Notes: a model not told the origin generated them from the letters alone. Counted from the stretch's first letter, positions 1 through 10,172 are shown. The stretch is DNA of 64,000 nucleotides from Pseudomonas pisciculturae (GCF_015461805.1 NZ_JACVZE010000001.1:620001-684000); one strand, 5' to 3'. A program made the numbers and translations.

Positions 1-1389
1 GGCGTCTACCGTATAGATGTGGAACAGGTCGTGCTGCATCTGCCCGACGATAAAACCGAACTCCGGCAGGTAGCGCCCGAGGATGCCGTAACGGTTCATC
101 CGCCGCAGGTTGCGGTGGATGCCGATCTTGCACTTGAACAGTTCGATAAACAGGCTGGTGTTGCGGATATCGTTGCGGAATTCGTCGTCGATCAAATGAC
201 GGTTTTCCCGCAGCAGGCGGATGGTATCGGCGCGCACGCCTTTGATTTCGGGCTGCTGGGCCATCAGCACGAAGATTTCCAGCATGGCGAACGGCGTGCG
301 GCGGAACACATTGTCGTTACGCGCCTCGATATAGCCGTCATGCAGTTGGAAGCGGGCGTTGATCGGTTGCGGCGGCGCTTCGTCTTCAGGGGCCAGGATC
401 ACTTCTTCGAAGTGCTGGATGATCAGGTCGCTGAGCTGGGCGATGCTCATGACCACCCGGTAGTACTGCTGCATGAAGCTTTCGATGCTGGTCTTGGCGT
501 CTTCGCCTTCAAAGCCCAGCAAGGTGGCGATGGAGCGTTGATGGTCAAACAGCAGGCGGTCTTCGGAGCGCCCGGCGAGCATGTGCAGGGCGTAGCGCAC
601 TTTCCACAAGAACTCCTGGGACGAGGCCAGCAGGGCGTTTTCGCTCTCCACCAGAAAGCCTTCGCCGGCGAGTGCCCGCAGGTTCAGGGTGCCGTACTGG
701 CGACGAGCTACCCACAAAATAGTCTGGATGTCCCGCAGCCCGCCAGGCGAGCCTTTGACGTTGGGTTCCAGGTTGTATTCGGTGTCGTTGTACTTGTGGT
801 GACGAGCCTTCTGCTCGGCACGCTTGGCGAGGAAAAAGTCCTTGCTTGGCCACATGTGCGCGGTACTGGTGACTTCGAGCATGCGCTGGCGCAGACGCTC
901 TGGGCCGGCGATGGTGCGGCTTTCCATCAGGTTGGTGATGATGGTGAGGTCGGCGCGGGCTTCTTGGGCGCACTCGTCCACCGAGCGCACGCTCTGGCCG
1001 ACTTCCAGGCCGATGTCCCACAGCAATGTGAGAAAGCGCTCGATGGAATCGCGAAAGATCTCATGGTCGGCGCTGTCCAGCAGGATCAGCAGGTCGATGT
1101 CGGAGTAGGGGTGCAGTTCACCGCGCCCGTAGCCGCCGACCGCCACCAGGGCAATATCGGCGTCTTCACTCCAGTTGAACTGCTCCCAAGCCTTTTGCAG
1201 GATGTTATCGACGAACCAGGCGCGGTCCTCGATCAGGCGGCGTATGTCCCGGCCACTGCGAAAGCGCTCATCGAGCACCTCGCGGGCCTGGCGGATCGCC
1301 TTCTTGAAAGCGGCGATGGGGCTCGCCTTCAGGGCCAGTTCGGCCTGGAACTGGCCACGGTCGAAGAGTTCGGGATCCACCTGGGGCAT
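1..1389 (-). CDS. glnD: [Protein-PII] uridylyltransferase / UTase-removing enzyme, N-terminal part (partial)
   Basis: Bifunctional nitrogen sensor that uridylylates PII at low glutamine and removes UMP at high glutamine. Only the first 463 residues of a protein normally near 900 are present; the gene runs off the left edge, so the HD and ACT domains are not visible. The translation starts [14 protein letters not shown]. The nucleotidyltransferase signature is seen as [15 protein letters not shown], with G85-G86 and the catalytic aspartates D97 and D99. A GGA-containing ribosome site (AAGGAAAG) lies about 10 bases before the ATG. It lies downstream of map on the same strand with a 63-base gap, the usual Pseudomonas order. 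Identification is firm. Confidence 0.97.
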   Translation of the reverse strand, partial: MPQVDPELFDRGQFQAELALKASPIAAFKKAIRQAREVLDERFRSGRDIRRLIEDRAWFVDNILQKAWEQFNWSEDADIALVAVGGYGRGELHPYSDIDLLILLDSADHEIFRDSIERFLTLLWDIGLEVGQSVRSVDECAQEARADLTIITNLMESRTIAGPERLRQRMLEVTSTAHMWPSKDFFLAKRAEQKARHHKYNDTEYNLEPNVKGSPGGLRDIQTILWVARRQYGTLNLRALAGEGFLVESENALLASSQEFLWKVRYALHMLAGRSEDRLLFDHQRSIATLLGFEGEDAKTSIESFMQQYYRVVMSIAQLSDLIIQHFEEVILAPEDEAPPQPINARFQLHDGYIEARNDNVFRRTPFAMLEIFVLMAQQPEIKGVRADTIRLLRENRHLIDDEFRNDIRNTSLFIELFKCKIGIHRNLRRMNRYGILGRYLPEFGFIVGQMQHDLFHIYTVDA

Positions 1390-1452
1390 TGATCGGCTTT
1401 CCTTTCTATCTGTCAGTCAGTCATTACACCGTTGGGAAAACCTGTACAGCCT

Positions 1453-2235
1453 TTAGGCTGAAACGCGTGGGATCGTGTCGTCGGCGCGCAGGGTGAAGAT
1501 CTCGTAGCCGGTCTCGGTGACCAGCAGGGTGTGTTCCCACTGGGCGGAGAGCTTGCGGTCCTTGGTGATGGCGGTCCAGCCGTCGCCCAGCACCTTGGTG
1601 TCGGCCTTGCCTTGGTTGATCATCGGCTCGATAGTGAAGGTCATGCCCGCTTTGAGCTCCATGCCGGTGCCGGCGCGGCCGTAGTGCAGGATTTGAGGCT
1701 CTTCGTGGAACACTGTGCCGATGCCGTGGCCGCAGAATTCACGTACCACCGAGAAGCCGTTCTTTTCAGCATGCTTCTGGATCACTTCACCGATGTCACC
1801 CAGGCGGCAGCCGGGTTTTACAATTTCGATGGCCTTGTACATGCATTCCTGAGTCACCTGGGACAGGCGCTCGGCCCAGACTGGCACGGTGCCGACGTGG
1901 AACATGCGGCTGGTGTCGCCGAAGTAGCGGTCCTTGATCACGGTGACGTCGATGTTCAGGGTGTCGCCGTCCTTCAATGGCTTGTCGCCCGGAATCCCGT
2001 GGCAGACCACGTGGTTGACCGAGGTGCAGATCGACTTGGGGAAGCCCTTGTAGTTCAGCGGTGCAGGAATGGCGCCTTGCACGTTGACTATATAGTCGTG
2101 GCAAATCTGGTTCAGGGTTTCGGTAGTGACGCCGGGCTTGACGTGCTCGGCGATCATTTCCAGCACGTCGGCTGCCAGTTTACCGGCGATGCGCATGCCG
2201 GCGATGTCTTCGGCGGTTTTCAAACTAACGGTCAT
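1453..2235 (-). CDS. map: Type I methionine aminopeptidase
   Basis: Cytosolic dinuclear-metal peptidase that removes the initiator methionine from nascent proteins. The 260-residue length is typical of the short bacterial type I enzyme without an N-terminal extension. Metal-ligand regions are visible in order: a DVTV segment with D then GDTSRMF, the FCGHGIG histidine, TFTIEPM, and the C-terminal WEHTLLVTETG. It is divergent from rpsB across a 387-base spacer, an arrangement conserved in gammaproteobacteria. The Shine-Dalgarno before the ATG is weak (purine-rich AGAGAGAG further up). Nothing unusual in the protein. Confidence 0.97.
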   Translation of the reverse strand: MTVSLKTAEDIAGMRIAGKLAADVLEMIAEHVKPGVTTETLNQICHDYIVNVQGAIPAPLNYKGFPKSICTSVNHVVCHGIPGDKPLKDGDTLNIDVTVIKDRYFGDTSRMFHVGTVPVWAERLSQVTQECMYKAIEIVKPGCRLGDIGEVIQKHAEKNGFSVVREFCGHGIGTVFHEEPQILHYGRAGTGMELKAGMTFTIEPMINQGKADTKVLGDGWTAITKDRKLSAQWEHTLLVTETGYEIFTLRADDTIPRVSA

Positions 2236-2475
2236 ACAGGCTCTCTCTAGCGCGACGCGCTGAAATCAATACGGTTTACGGGCGCGCGACAAAAGGTTAC
2301 AGAATTCGCACAAGCCACAAAAAACGCGATTCTAACAGACGCTGGCGTCAAATCATGAGCCTCTGATGATCGCTTCTCTCTATAAGGTAGGGGTATATGG
2401 GCTCTATTCAAGGGCTTACGAGAATGCGGTCGGCGACAAATGTGATTGCTGGTTTCGTTTTTGCCGATGCTGTGG

Positions 2476-2481
2476 TATAAA
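2476..2481 (+). promoter_or_regulatory. Candidate -10 box of the rpsB promoter
   Basis: TATAAA inside an AT-rich stretch followed by a GC-rich discriminator, as expected of a ribosomal-protein promoter. The 6 bases at the -35 spacing (TTTCGT) match poorly. Transcription would start near 2488 and give a leader of about 135 bases. This is inferred from sequence only. Confidence 0.4.
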
Positions 2482-2529
2482 ATGCGCCGCTTTCCGGGGA
2501 TACCCCGCAAAGCTTAAATCCACACACGT

Positions 2530-2622
2530 GTCGACACGATGACCTGGGTGCCGGAGGCCTTGATGCCGCTGGTTGGTCATTGGGATACGTGGAGGCCAAA
2601 CCCGACTTATTAAGGAACTATC
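2530..2622 (+). ncRNA. S2 mRNA leader, t44-RNA-like
   Basis: The bases just before rpsB include GGGATACGTGGAGGC followed by AAACCC and an AAGGA ribosome site. The GGGATACGTGGAGG block is, from memory, the hallmark of the gammaproteobacterial rpsB leader (t44 RNA in E. coli), thought to be bound by S2 or the S2 mRNA autoregulatory loop. GGG...CCC can pair across the block. The left boundary is approximate. A covariance-model search was not possible here. Confidence 0.6.
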
Positions 2623-3360
2623 ATGTCCCAAGTCAACATGCGCGATATGCTGAAGGCCGGTGTGCACTTCGGTCACCAGACCCGTTACTGGAACCCGAAA
2701 ATGGGTAAATACATTTTCGGCGCGCGTAACAAGATTCACATTATCAACCTTGAAAAAACCCTGCCAATGTTCAACGAAGCTCTGACTTTCGTTGAGCGCC
2801 TGGCCCAGGGCAAAAACAAGATCCTGTTCGTCGGCACCAAGCGTTCCGCTGGCAAGATCGTTGCTGAAGAAGCAGCACGTTGCGGTTCGCCGTACGTCGA
2901 CCACCGCTGGTTGGGCGGCATGCTGACCAACTTCAAAACCATCCGTGCTTCCATCAAGCGTCTGCGTGACCTTGAAGTGCAAGCCGAAGACGGTACTTTC
3001 GCCAAGCTGACCAAGAAAGAAGCGCTGATGCGCTCCCGTGACCTGGAAAAGCTCGATCGTTCCCTGGGTGGTATCAAGGACATGGGCGGTCTGCCTGACG
3101 CACTGTTCGTTATCGACGTTGATCACGAGCGCATCGCGATCACCGAAGCCAACAAGCTGGGCATCCCTGTTATCGGCGTAGTCGATACCAACAGCAGCCC
3201 GGAAGGCGTTGACTACATCATCCCAGGCAACGATGACGCAATCCGCGCTATCCAGCTGTACATGGGTTCGATGGCTGACGCTGTAATCCGTGGTCGCAAC
3301 CACGTTGCTGGCGGTACCGAGCAGTTCGTTGAAGAAGCTCCGGTAGCTGCCGCTGAGTAA
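2623..3360 (+). CDS. rpsB: 30S ribosomal protein S2
   Basis: Small-subunit protein needed for S1 docking on the ribosome. 245 residues, starting [20 protein letters not shown], the classical S2 start, with the later [13 protein letters not shown] and [17 protein letters not shown] blocks. The C terminus is alanine-rich (EEAPVAAAE). An AAGGA site precedes the ATG. It is first of the rpsB-tsf transcription unit; a strong hairpin lies between the two genes, so S2 and EF-Ts levels can be uncoupled. Codon use is that of a highly expressed gene. Confidence 0.99.
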   Translation: MSQVNMRDMLKAGVHFGHQTRYWNPKMGKYIFGARNKIHIINLEKTLPMFNEALTFVERLAQGKNKILFVGTKRSAGKIVAEEAARCGSPYVDHRWLGGMLTNFKTIRASIKRLRDLEVQAEDGTFAKLTKKEALMRSRDLEKLDRSLGGIKDMGGLPDALFVIDVDHERIAITEANKLGIPVIGVVDTNSSPEGVDYIIPGNDDAIRAIQLYMGSMADAVIRGRNHVAGGTEQFVEEAPVAAAE

Positions 3361-3386
3361 TTAGCGCCCTGGCGTTGACTCAGTAA

Positions 3387-3415
3387 GCAAAAAGGGGGCT
3401 TGGCCCCCTTTTTGC
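3387..3415 (+). terminator. rpsB-tsf intergenic terminator/attenuator
   Basis: Perfect 13-bp stem (GCAAAAAGGGGGC / GCCCCCTTTTTGC) with a 3-base loop and a U-rich 3' arm, 26 bases after the rpsB stop. Because tsf follows on the same strand, it probably lets part of the polymerases through, as known for rpsB-tsf in enterobacteria. Confidence 0.8.
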
Positions 3416-3552
3416 CACCTCGAAAACCATTTGTCGGCAGCGCAGCTACATCATCTGTAACGTGCAGCGGCCTACAAGGGTGATTCGGGAAGAATTGATC
3501 CCCCGTTCGATCGGGTGGAATGGTTGAAAACCTATCCAAGAGGAATTTGAAA

Positions 3553-4416
3553 ATGGCAGCAATTACTGCAGCGTTGGTTAAAGAACTGCGTGAGCGTACT
3601 GGCGAAGGCATGATGGATTGCAAGAAAGCCCTGGAAAAGGCTGACGGCGACATCGAAAAAGCCATTGATGACATGCGTGCTTCCGGCGCCATCAAGGCTG
3701 CCAAGAAAGCAGGCAACGTAGCTGCTGAAGGCGCGATCGCTCTGGTTGAAGACGGTAAATCCGCCGTTCTGCTGGAAGTGAACTCGCAGACCGACTTCCT
3801 GGCCCTGCAAGACGATTTCAAAGCCTTCGTTGCTGCCAGCGTTCAGAAAGCATTCGACGAGAAGCTGACTACTGTTGAGCCTCTGATCGAAGCTCAAGAA
3901 GCTGATCGTCTGGTACTGGTCGGCAAGGTTGGCGAAAACGTCAACATCCGTCGCCTGGTCCGCGTTGAAGGTGATGTTGTTGGTGGTTACCTGCACGGTA
4001 ACAAGATCGGTGTTGCAGTTGTCCTGAAAGGCGGCAACGTCGAGCTGGCCAAAGACATCGCTATGCACGTAGCGGCCAGCAACCCTGAGTTCCTGCTGCC
4101 ATCGGAAGTGTCCGCTGAAGCTGTTGAGCGCGAGAAAGCCGTGTTCCTGAGCCTGAACGCTGACAAGATCGCCGGCAAGCCGGAAAACATCGTTGAAAAC
4201 ATGATCAAAGGCCGTATCAGCAAGTTCCTGGCTGAGGCGAGCCTGGTTGAGCAGGCGTTCGTCAAGAACCCTGAAATCAAGGTTGGCGAACTGGCCAAGA
4301 AAGCCGGTGCTGAAATCGTTTCCTTCACCTACTTCAAAGTAGGCGACGGCATCGAGAAGCCGGTCGACAACTTCGCTGAAGAAGTTGCTGCCCAGCTGGC
4401 TGCCGCCAAGCAATAA
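3553..4416 (+). CDS. tsf: Translation elongation factor Ts
   Basis: Guanine nucleotide exchange factor for EF-Tu. 287 residues from the ATG at 3553, which follows AAGAGGAATTTGAAA (a good AGAGGA site); an upstream in-frame ATG at 3520 would add 11 residues not found in the family. Visible landmarks are the N-terminal UBA-like segment with RTGEGMMDCKKAL, the TDFLA motif near residue 80 that contacts EF-Tu, and the long dimerisation domain. Followed by a hairpin terminator. Confidence 0.99.
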   Translation: MAAITAALVKELRERTGEGMMDCKKALEKADGDIEKAIDDMRASGAIKAAKKAGNVAAEGAIALVEDGKSAVLLEVNSQTDFLALQDDFKAFVAASVQKAFDEKLTTVEPLIEAQEADRLVLVGKVGENVNIRRLVRVEGDVVGGYLHGNKIGVAVVLKGGNVELAKDIAMHVAASNPEFLLPSEVSAEAVEREKAVFLSLNADKIAGKPENIVENMIKGRISKFLAEASLVEQAFVKNPEIKVGELAKKAGAEIVSFTYFKVGDGIEKPVDNFAEEVAAQLAAAKQ

Positions 4417-4438
4417 GACAGTTTTCAACTGTCGCCCG

Positions 4439-4474
4439 AAAGAGGCTGCCCGCTCACGCGCGCAGCCTCTTTTC
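4439..4474 (+). terminator. tsf terminator
   Basis: AAAGAGGCTGC pairs with GCAGCCTCTTT around a 12-base loop, ending in a short T run, 22 bases after the tsf stop. pyrH follows after 150 bases and probably has its own promoter in that spacer. Confidence 0.75.
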
Positions 4475-4626
4475 AAATGGGAAGGCCGATTTTATTTGGT
4501 TTCCCTTCGGAACTGGCTTACAAAGCCGTGTTCCGATGGCGCTGTAGCAGCGTCCAGCTAGAGTGAACGCAAGCCGTAAACGGCTCGCAAAGAATTTTTA
4601 AAAATACGCCGCAGGAGAGATTCGCA

Positions 4627-5370
4627 ATGGCTCAGCAGGGCAGTGGTTATCAGGCTCGCTATAAACGCATTCTACTCAAGCTTAGCGGCGAGGCCCTGAT
4701 GGGCTCCGAAGAGTTCGGGATCGACCCCAAGGTGCTCGACCGCATGGCGCTGGAAGTTGGCCAACTGGTCGGCATCGGCGTTCAGGTCGGCCTGGTGATT
4801 GGCGGCGGCAACCTGTTCCGCGGCGCAGCACTGAGTGCGGCCGGTATGGATCGGGTCACCGGCGACCACATGGGCATGCTGGCCACTGTGATGAACGCCC
4901 TGGCCATGCGCGATGCGCTGGAGCGCGCCAATATCTCGGCTATCGTGATGTCGGCTATTTCCATGGTGGGCGTGACCGATCACTATGATCGCCGCAAAGC
5001 CATGCGTCACCTGAACGCCAAGGAAGTGGTGATCTTCGCCGCCGGCACGGGTAACCCATTCTTCACCACCGACTCGGCCGCTTGCCTGCGTGCCATCGAG
5101 ATCGATGCTGACGTGGTGCTCAAAGCCACCAAGGTAGACGGTGTGTACACCGCAGACCCATTCAAAGACCCGCATGCCGAGAAGTTCGATCATCTGACCT
5201 ACGATGAAGTACTGGATCGCAAGCTGGGCGTGATGGACCTGACGGCTATTTGCCTGTGCCGCGACCACAAGATGCCGCTGCGCGTATTTAACATGAACAA
5301 GCCCGGCGCCCTGCTGAATATCGTACACGGCGGCGCAGAAGGGACTCTGATCGAGGAAGGCCAACAATGA
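4627..5370 (+). CDS. pyrH: UMP kinase
   Basis: Hexameric bacterial UMP kinase (amino-acid kinase fold) making UDP from UMP and ATP. 247 residues. Typical blocks are [10 protein letters not shown] near the N terminus, the glycine-rich [10 protein letters not shown] loop, and the [19 protein letters not shown] segment. A GCAGGAGAG ribosome site precedes the ATG. The stop overlaps the frr start by 4 bases (ATGA), so frr is probably translationally coupled. Part of the pyrH-frr-uppS-cdsA-dxr run. Confidence 0.98.
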   Translation: MAQQGSGYQARYKRILLKLSGEALMGSEEFGIDPKVLDRMALEVGQLVGIGVQVGLVIGGGNLFRGAALSAAGMDRVTGDHMGMLATVMNALAMRDALERANISAIVMSAISMVGVTDHYDRRKAMRHLNAKEVVIFAAGTGNPFFTTDSAACLRAIEIDADVVLKATKVDGVYTADPFKDPHAEKFDHLTYDEVLDRKLGVMDLTAICLCRDHKMPLRVFNMNKPGALLNIVHGGAEGTLIEEGQQ

Positions 5371-5924
5371 TCAACGAAATCAAGAAAGACGCCCAAGCGC
5401 GTATGCAAAAATCCCTGGAGTCTCTGAGCCACGCATTTGGCCAGATTCGTACCGGCAAGGCTCACCCAAGCATCCTGGGCAGCGTGATGGTGCCGTACTA
5501 CGGTTCCGATACGCCTATCAGCAGCGTCGCCAACATCACCGTTAAAGACTCGCGCACCCTGCAAGTCGTGGCGTTTGAGCGCAACATGCTGGGCGCTGTC
5601 GACAAGGCCATCCAGAGCGCGGGCCTGAACCTCAACCCGACCAACCTGGGCGAGTTGTTGCTGATCTCCATGCCTGCCCTGACCGAAGAAACCCGTAAGG
5701 GCTTCACCAAGCAAGCGCGCAGCGCTGCCGAAGACGCCCGTGTTGCCGTGCGCAATATCCGTCGCGATGCCTTGGGTGACCTGAAGAAACTGGTCAAGGA
5801 CAAAGAAATCAGCGAAGACGAAGAGCGTCGTGCCGTCGCCGATATCGATAAACTGACCAAAGATGCCGAGGCCCAGATCACCAAGGCCACCGAAGAAAAA
5901 GAAAAGGACCTGATGGCCGTATAA
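5367..5924 (+). CDS. frr: Ribosome recycling factor
   Basis: Works with EF-G to split post-termination ribosomes. 185 residues, the family's standard length. The start [18 protein letters not shown] and the RTGKAHPS block are diagnostic, as is the C-terminal coiled-coil rich in K and E ending DLMAV. Overlaps pyrH by 4 bases and is followed by uppS after 17 bases. Confidence 0.98.
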   Translation: MINEIKKDAQARMQKSLESLSHAFGQIRTGKAHPSILGSVMVPYYGSDTPISSVANITVKDSRTLQVVAFERNMLGAVDKAIQSAGLNLNPTNLGELLLISMPALTEETRKGFTKQARSAAEDARVAVRNIRRDALGDLKKLVKDKEISEDEERRAVADIDKLTKDAEAQITKATEEKEKDLMAV

Positions 5925-5941
5925 GGGGTCAGGACGCCTTC

Positions 5942-6697
5942 ATGGAAAAGACCAAGCAGACTGTACCCTCTGTGGTGCCGCGCCATGTCGCGATCATCAT
6001 GGATGGGAATAATCGCTGGGCGAAGAAACGCTTTATGCCGGGTGTTGCCGGGCATAAAGCGGGTGTCGATGCGGTGCGGGCTGTGATTGAGGTGTGCGCC
6101 GAGGCCAAGGTTGAAGTGTTGACCTTGTTCGCCTTCTCCAGTGAAAACTGGCAGCGGCCGGCCGAAGAAGTCAGTGCCTTGATGGACCTGTTCTTCAAGG
6201 CGTTGCGCCGTGAGGCCAAACGCCTCAATGACAACAACATCAGCCTGCGTATCATTGGTGATCGCTCGCGGTTCCATCCGGAATTGCAGGCCGCCATGCG
6301 CGAAGCCGAGGCTATTACCGCAGGTGCCAATCGTTTTGTGCTGCAGATTGCAGCCAACTACGGCGGCCAGTGGGACATCGCCCAGGCTGCACAGCGACTG
6401 GCTCGCGAAGTGCAGGCCGGTCATCTGCGACCGGAAGACATCACCCCCGAACTGCTGCAAACCTGCCTGGTCACTGGCGACCTGCCGCTACCAGACTTGT
6501 GCATCCGTACCGGTGGCGAGCACCGCATCAGCAATTTCCTGCTGTGGCAGTTGGCCTACACCGAGCTGTACTTCTCCGACCTGTTCTGGCCGGACTTCAA
6601 ACACGATGCCATGCGTAATGCGCTGGCTGATTTCGCTTCCCGTCAGCGTCGCTTCGGTAAAACGAGCGAGCAGATCGAAGCTGGAGCCCGGGTTTAA
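5942..6697 (+). CDS. uppS: Undecaprenyl diphosphate synthase (cis-prenyltransferase)
   Basis: Adds eight isopentenyl units to farnesyl diphosphate to make the C55 lipid carrier for peptidoglycan and LPS. 251 residues. The catalytic pocket motif IIMDGNNRWAKKR lies near residue 16-28 with its essential Asp, FAFSSENW follows, and the C-terminal RTGGEHRISNFLLWQ block binds IPP. It abuts cdsA with no gap. Family identity is certain. Confidence 0.98.
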   Translation: MEKTKQTVPSVVPRHVAIIMDGNNRWAKKRFMPGVAGHKAGVDAVRAVIEVCAEAKVEVLTLFAFSSENWQRPAEEVSALMDLFFKALRREAKRLNDNNISLRIIGDRSRFHPELQAAMREAEAITAGANRFVLQIAANYGGQWDIAQAAQRLAREVQAGHLRPEDITPELLQTCLVTGDLPLPDLCIRTGGEHRISNFLLWQLAYTELYFSDLFWPDFKHDAMRNALADFASRQRRFGKTSEQIEAGARV

Positions 6698-7504
6698 ATG
6701 CTTAAACAACGAATCATCACAGCACTGATCCTGTTGCCGATCGCCTTGTGCGGGTTTTTCCTGCTCGATGGTTCCGGTTTTGCGCTGTTTATCGGCCTGG
6801 TCGTGACCTTGGGTGCCTGGGAATGGGCGCGTCTGTCGGGTTTCAATGCGCAGTTGCCACGGGTGGTGTATGCCGCCGTCGTCGCATTCTTGCTGTTCCT
6901 GATGTACATCCTGCCGGAGCTTGCACCTTGGGTGTTGGGCGCGGCGGTCTTGTGGTGGGCATTGGCGACGTTCCTGGTGCTCACTTATCCGGGCACCAGC
7001 GGCAAGTGGTCGAGTGTGGCCTGCAAGCTGGTGATTGGCTTGTTGATACTGCTGCCGGCCTGGCAAGGTCTGGTGGAGATCAAGCGTTATCCTCTGGGCA
7101 ACTATTTGATCATGGCGGTCATGGTGCTGGTGTGGGGCGCGGATATCGGCGCCTACTTCTCCGGCCGTGCGTTCGGCAAGCGCAAGCTGGCGCCAGCTGT
7201 CAGCCCGGGCAAGAGCTGGGAAGGCGTATACGGCGGCCTGGCGCTGACGCTGGTGATTACGCTGGTTGTCGGTGTGGTGCGTGATTGGTCGGTGAAGGAA
7301 ATCTTCCTGGCCTTGTTGGGTACTGCCATCGTCGTGTTTATCTCGGTAGTGGGCGACCTCACCGAAAGCATGTTCAAGCGCCAGGCCGGGATCAAGGACA
7401 GCAGCAACCTGCTGCCAGGTCACGGTGGCGTTCTGGACCGCATCGACAGCCTGACCGCTGCAATCCCGATCTTCGCCGTGCTGTTGTGGATGACCGCTTC
7501 GTGA
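6698..7504 (+). CDS. cdsA: Phosphatidate cytidylyltransferase (CDP-diglyceride synthase)
   Basis: Integral inner-membrane enzyme converting phosphatidate and CTP to CDP-diacylglycerol, the precursor of phospholipids. 268 residues with about seven or eight hydrophobic segments. The C-terminal signature is seen as [18 protein letters not shown] and then [14 protein letters not shown], containing the metal-binding acidic residues. Its start touches uppS and its end overlaps dxr by 4 bases (GTGA). Confidence 0.98.
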   Translation: MLKQRIITALILLPIALCGFFLLDGSGFALFIGLVVTLGAWEWARLSGFNAQLPRVVYAAVVAFLLFLMYILPELAPWVLGAAVLWWALATFLVLTYPGTSGKWSSVACKLVIGLLILLPAWQGLVEIKRYPLGNYLIMAVMVLVWGADIGAYFSGRAFGKRKLAPAVSPGKSWEGVYGGLALTLVITLVVGVVRDWSVKEIFLALLGTAIVVFISVVGDLTESMFKRQAGIKDSSNLLPGHGGVLDRIDSLTAAIPIFAVLLWMTAS

Positions 7505-8691
7505 GCCGCCTGCAACAAGTGACCGTGCTGGGTGCGACCGGCTCGGTCGGGCTGAGCACCCTGGATGTGATTGCGCGCCATCCTGATCGCTATCAGGTGT
7601 TCGCGCTGACCGGTTTCACCCGTCTGGCTGAGCTGCTGGCCTTGTGCGTGCGCCATACGCCACGGTTTGCCGTGGTGCCTGAGGCAGCGGCCGCGCGAGG
7701 CTTGCAGGATGATCTGCGGGCTGCGGGCCTTGCCACCCAGGTGTTGGTGGGGGAGGAGGGGTTGTGCCAGGTTTCGGCGGATGCCGATGTGGACACCGTC
7801 GTCGCTGCCATTGTTGGCGCAGCAGGTCTGCGCCCGACCCTGGCAGCCGTCGATGCAGGCAAAAAGATCCTGCTGGCCAACAAAGAAGCGCTGGTGATGT
7901 CCGGTGCTCTCTTTATGCAGGCGGTACGCAAAAGCGGCGCCGTACTGCTGCCGCTCGATAGCGAGCACAATGCAATTTTCCAGTGCATGCCCGGCGACTA
8001 CGCGCGTGGCTTGAGCCAGGTGGGCGTGCGTCGCATCCTGCTGACTGCTTCCGGCGGGCCGTTTCGACAGACGCCGTTGGCAGAGCTGGAGCAGGTTTCG
8101 CCTGACCAGGCGTGCGCGCATCCCAACTGGTCTATGGGGCGTAAAATCTCCGTGGATTCGGCGAGCATGATGAACAAAGGCCTGGAGTTGATCGAGGCCT
8201 GCTGGTTGTTCGATGCGCGCCCTGATCAGGTTGAGGTGGTGATCCACCCACAAAGTGTGATTCATTCCCTGGTTGATTATGTGGACGGCTCGGTATTGGC
8301 CCAATTGGGCAATCCCGATATGCGCACGCCGATCGCCAACGCGTTGGCCTGGCCGGAACGCATTGATTCCGGCGTAGCGCCGTTGGATCTGTTTGCGGTT
8401 GCCCGTCTGGACTTCGAAGCGCCGGACGAGCAGCGTTTCCCTTGCCTGCGTCTGGCGCGGCAAGCGGCCGAGGCGGGGAATAGCGCGCCGGCCATGCTTA
8501 ATGCGGCCAACGAGGTAGCCGTGGCGGCGTTTCTCGACGGGCGCATCCGTTTCCCGCAGATCGCGAGTATCATCGAGGACGTCCTTGGGCTTGAGCCTGT
8601 CGTCGCGGTGAGCGATCTCGGGGCGGTGTTCGAGGCGGATACCAAGGCCCGGGCCCTGGCCGAACAATGGTTGGGTCGCAACGCGCGTTAG
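7501..8691 (+). CDS. dxr: 1-deoxy-D-xylulose 5-phosphate reductoisomerase
   Basis: Second enzyme of the MEP isoprenoid pathway: DXP to MEP using NADPH. The chosen GTG start at 7501 overlaps the cdsA stop and gives 396 residues beginning [20 protein letters not shown], with the NADPH loop GATGSVG at once; longer readings into cdsA are artefacts. Later motifs are [21 protein letters not shown] (metal ligands D, E) and [16 protein letters not shown]. ispD and ispF of the same pathway occur further along this window. Confidence 0.97.
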   Translation: MSRLQQVTVLGATGSVGLSTLDVIARHPDRYQVFALTGFTRLAELLALCVRHTPRFAVVPEAAAARGLQDDLRAAGLATQVLVGEEGLCQVSADADVDTVVAAIVGAAGLRPTLAAVDAGKKILLANKEALVMSGALFMQAVRKSGAVLLPLDSEHNAIFQCMPGDYARGLSQVGVRRILLTASGGPFRQTPLAELEQVSPDQACAHPNWSMGRKISVDSASMMNKGLELIEACWLFDARPDQVEVVIHPQSVIHSLVDYVDGSVLAQLGNPDMRTPIANALAWPERIDSGVAPLDLFAVARLDFEAPDEQRFPCLRLARQAAEAGNSAPAMLNAANEVAVAAFLDGRIRFPQIASIIEDVLGLEPVVAVSDLGAVFEADTKARALAEQWLGRNAR

Positions 8692-8745
8692 TCTGTTGGT
8701 GTGTTTGAGCCTGGCAGGCACTGGATTGGAATGCGGAGAAATTAG

Positions 8746-10098
8746 ATGAGTGCGCTTTACATGATTGTCGGCACCCTGGTTGCTCTGGGTGTGCTGGTTA
8801 CCTTCCACGAATTTGGCCACTTTTGGGTGGCGCGTCGTTGCGGCGTCAAGGTATTGCGCTTTTCCGTCGGTTTCGGCATGCCGCTGTTGCGCTGGCACGA
8901 CCGTCGCGGCACCGAGTTCGTGATCGCCGCCATCCCGTTGGGTGGCTACGTCAAGATGCTTGATGAGCGCGAAGGCGAAGTGCCGGCTGATCAGTTGGAC
9001 CAGTCGTTCAATCGCAAGACCGTTCGTCAGCGTATTGCCATTGTTGCCGCCGGCCCTATTGCCAACTTCCTGCTGGCAATCGTGTTTTTCTGGGTGCTGG
9101 CCATGATGGGCAGCCAGCAACTGCGCCCTGTGATCGGCGCGGTTGAGGCGGGCAGCATGGCGGCGCAGGCTGGTTTGCTCGCGGGTCAGGAAATTGTTTC
9201 GATTGATGGCGAGCCCACGGTGGGTTGGGGTGCGGTCAATTTGCAGTTGGTGCGTCGCCTGGGTGAAAGCGGCACGGTCAATGTCGTGGTGCGCGAGCAG
9301 GATTCCACCGCCGAGACGCCGCGTACACTGACCCTGGATCATTGGCTCAAAGGAGCCGATGAGCCTGACCCCATCAAGTCCCTGGGTATTCGCCCTTGGC
9401 GTCCGGCGCTGGCGCCGGTGCTGGCCGAGCTGGACCCGAAAGGCCCTGCACAGGCCGCGGGCCTGAAAACCGGCGACCGCTTGCTGGCCCTCGATGGTCA
9501 AGCGGTGAACGAATGGCAGCAAGTGGTTGATCTGGTGCGTGTACGCCCTGATACCAAAATTGTGCTGAAGGTTGAGCGCGATGGTGCTCAAATCGACGTC
9601 CCTGTCACCCTGGCGGTGCGTGGGGAGGCCAAGGCGGCTGGGGGTTACCTCGGTGCCGGCGTCAAGAGCCCGGAGTGGCCGCCTTCGATGTTGCGAGAGG
9701 TGAGTTACGGGCCGTTGGCAGCGATTGGCGAGGGTGCAAAACGCACTTGGACCATGAGCGTGCTGACCCTCGAATCCCTCAAGAAAATGTTGTTCGGCGA
9801 GCTCTCGGTAAAAAACTTGAGTGGACCGATAACCATTGCTAAAGTGGCGGGCGCTTCTGCCCAGTCGGGTGTCGCGGATTTCCTGAATTTCCTGGCTTAT
9901 CTGAGTATTAGCCTGGGTGTTCTGAATTTGCTGCCCATTCCAGTATTGGATGGGGGGCATCTGTTGTTTTATCTGGTCGAGTGGGTGCGTGGTCGCCCCT
10001 TGTCAGATCGGGTGCAGGGTTGGGGGATACAGATCGGTATCAGTTTGGTGGTCGGGGTGATGTTGTTAGCCTTGGTCAACGATCTGGGACGTCTGTAA
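8746..10098 (+). CDS. rseP: Site-2 (intramembrane) zinc protease RseP
   Basis: Inner-membrane metalloprotease that cuts the anti-sigma factor MucA/RseA to release the envelope-stress sigma factor AlgU. 450 residues. The zinc motif HEFGHF occurs near residue 22 in the first membrane helix; the third ligand region is NLLPIPVLDGGHL near residue 398. Two PDZ domains lie between (about 115-200 and 215-300). In pseudomonads the homologue is also called mucP. It precedes bamA, joining stress sensing to outer-membrane assembly. Confidence 0.97.
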   Translation: MSALYMIVGTLVALGVLVTFHEFGHFWVARRCGVKVLRFSVGFGMPLLRWHDRRGTEFVIAAIPLGGYVKMLDEREGEVPADQLDQSFNRKTVRQRIAIVAAGPIANFLLAIVFFWVLAMMGSQQLRPVIGAVEAGSMAAQAGLLAGQEIVSIDGEPTVGWGAVNLQLVRRLGESGTVNVVVREQDSTAETPRTLTLDHWLKGADEPDPIKSLGIRPWRPALAPVLAELDPKGPAQAAGLKTGDRLLALDGQAVNEWQQVVDLVRVRPDTKIVLKVERDGAQIDVPVTLAVRGEAKAAGGYLGAGVKSPEWPPSMLREVSYGPLAAIGEGAKRTWTMSVLTLESLKKMLFGELSVKNLSGPITIAKVAGASAQSGVADFLNFLAYLSISLGVLNLLPIPVLDGGHLLFYLVEWVRGRPLSDRVQGWGIQIGISLVVGVMLLALVNDLGRL

Positions 10099-10118
10099 CG
10101 CTTCGCTGAATTGCGAAT

Positions 10119-10137
10119 CTGCCGCATTTTGCGGCAG
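10119..10137 (+). terminator. Hairpin between rseP and bamA
   Basis: CTGCCGC and GCGGCAG form a 7-bp stem with a 5-base loop followed by only TTTG. It may be a weak terminator or processing site; read-through into bamA is likely. Confidence 0.45.
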
Positions 10138-10172
10138 TTTGTTTATTGCCAGTTGGAATAAGAAAGGACTTC

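Larger units (their letters stand above)
2236..2622. other. map/rpsB divergent regulatory spacer (387 bases, no gene)
   Basis: No convincing coding region. It holds divergent control signals: a possible minus-strand -10 (TAGAAT, plus coordinates 2329-2334) for map, a plus-strand -10 (TATAAA at 2476-2481) for rpsB, and the conserved S2 leader next to rpsB. The -35 elements are poor, so promoter calls are tentative. Confidence 0.5.

Noticed and set aside
3520..3552. Upstream ATG as the tsf start
   Set aside because: It would add 11 residues absent from the family. The AGAGGA site serves the ATG at 3553.
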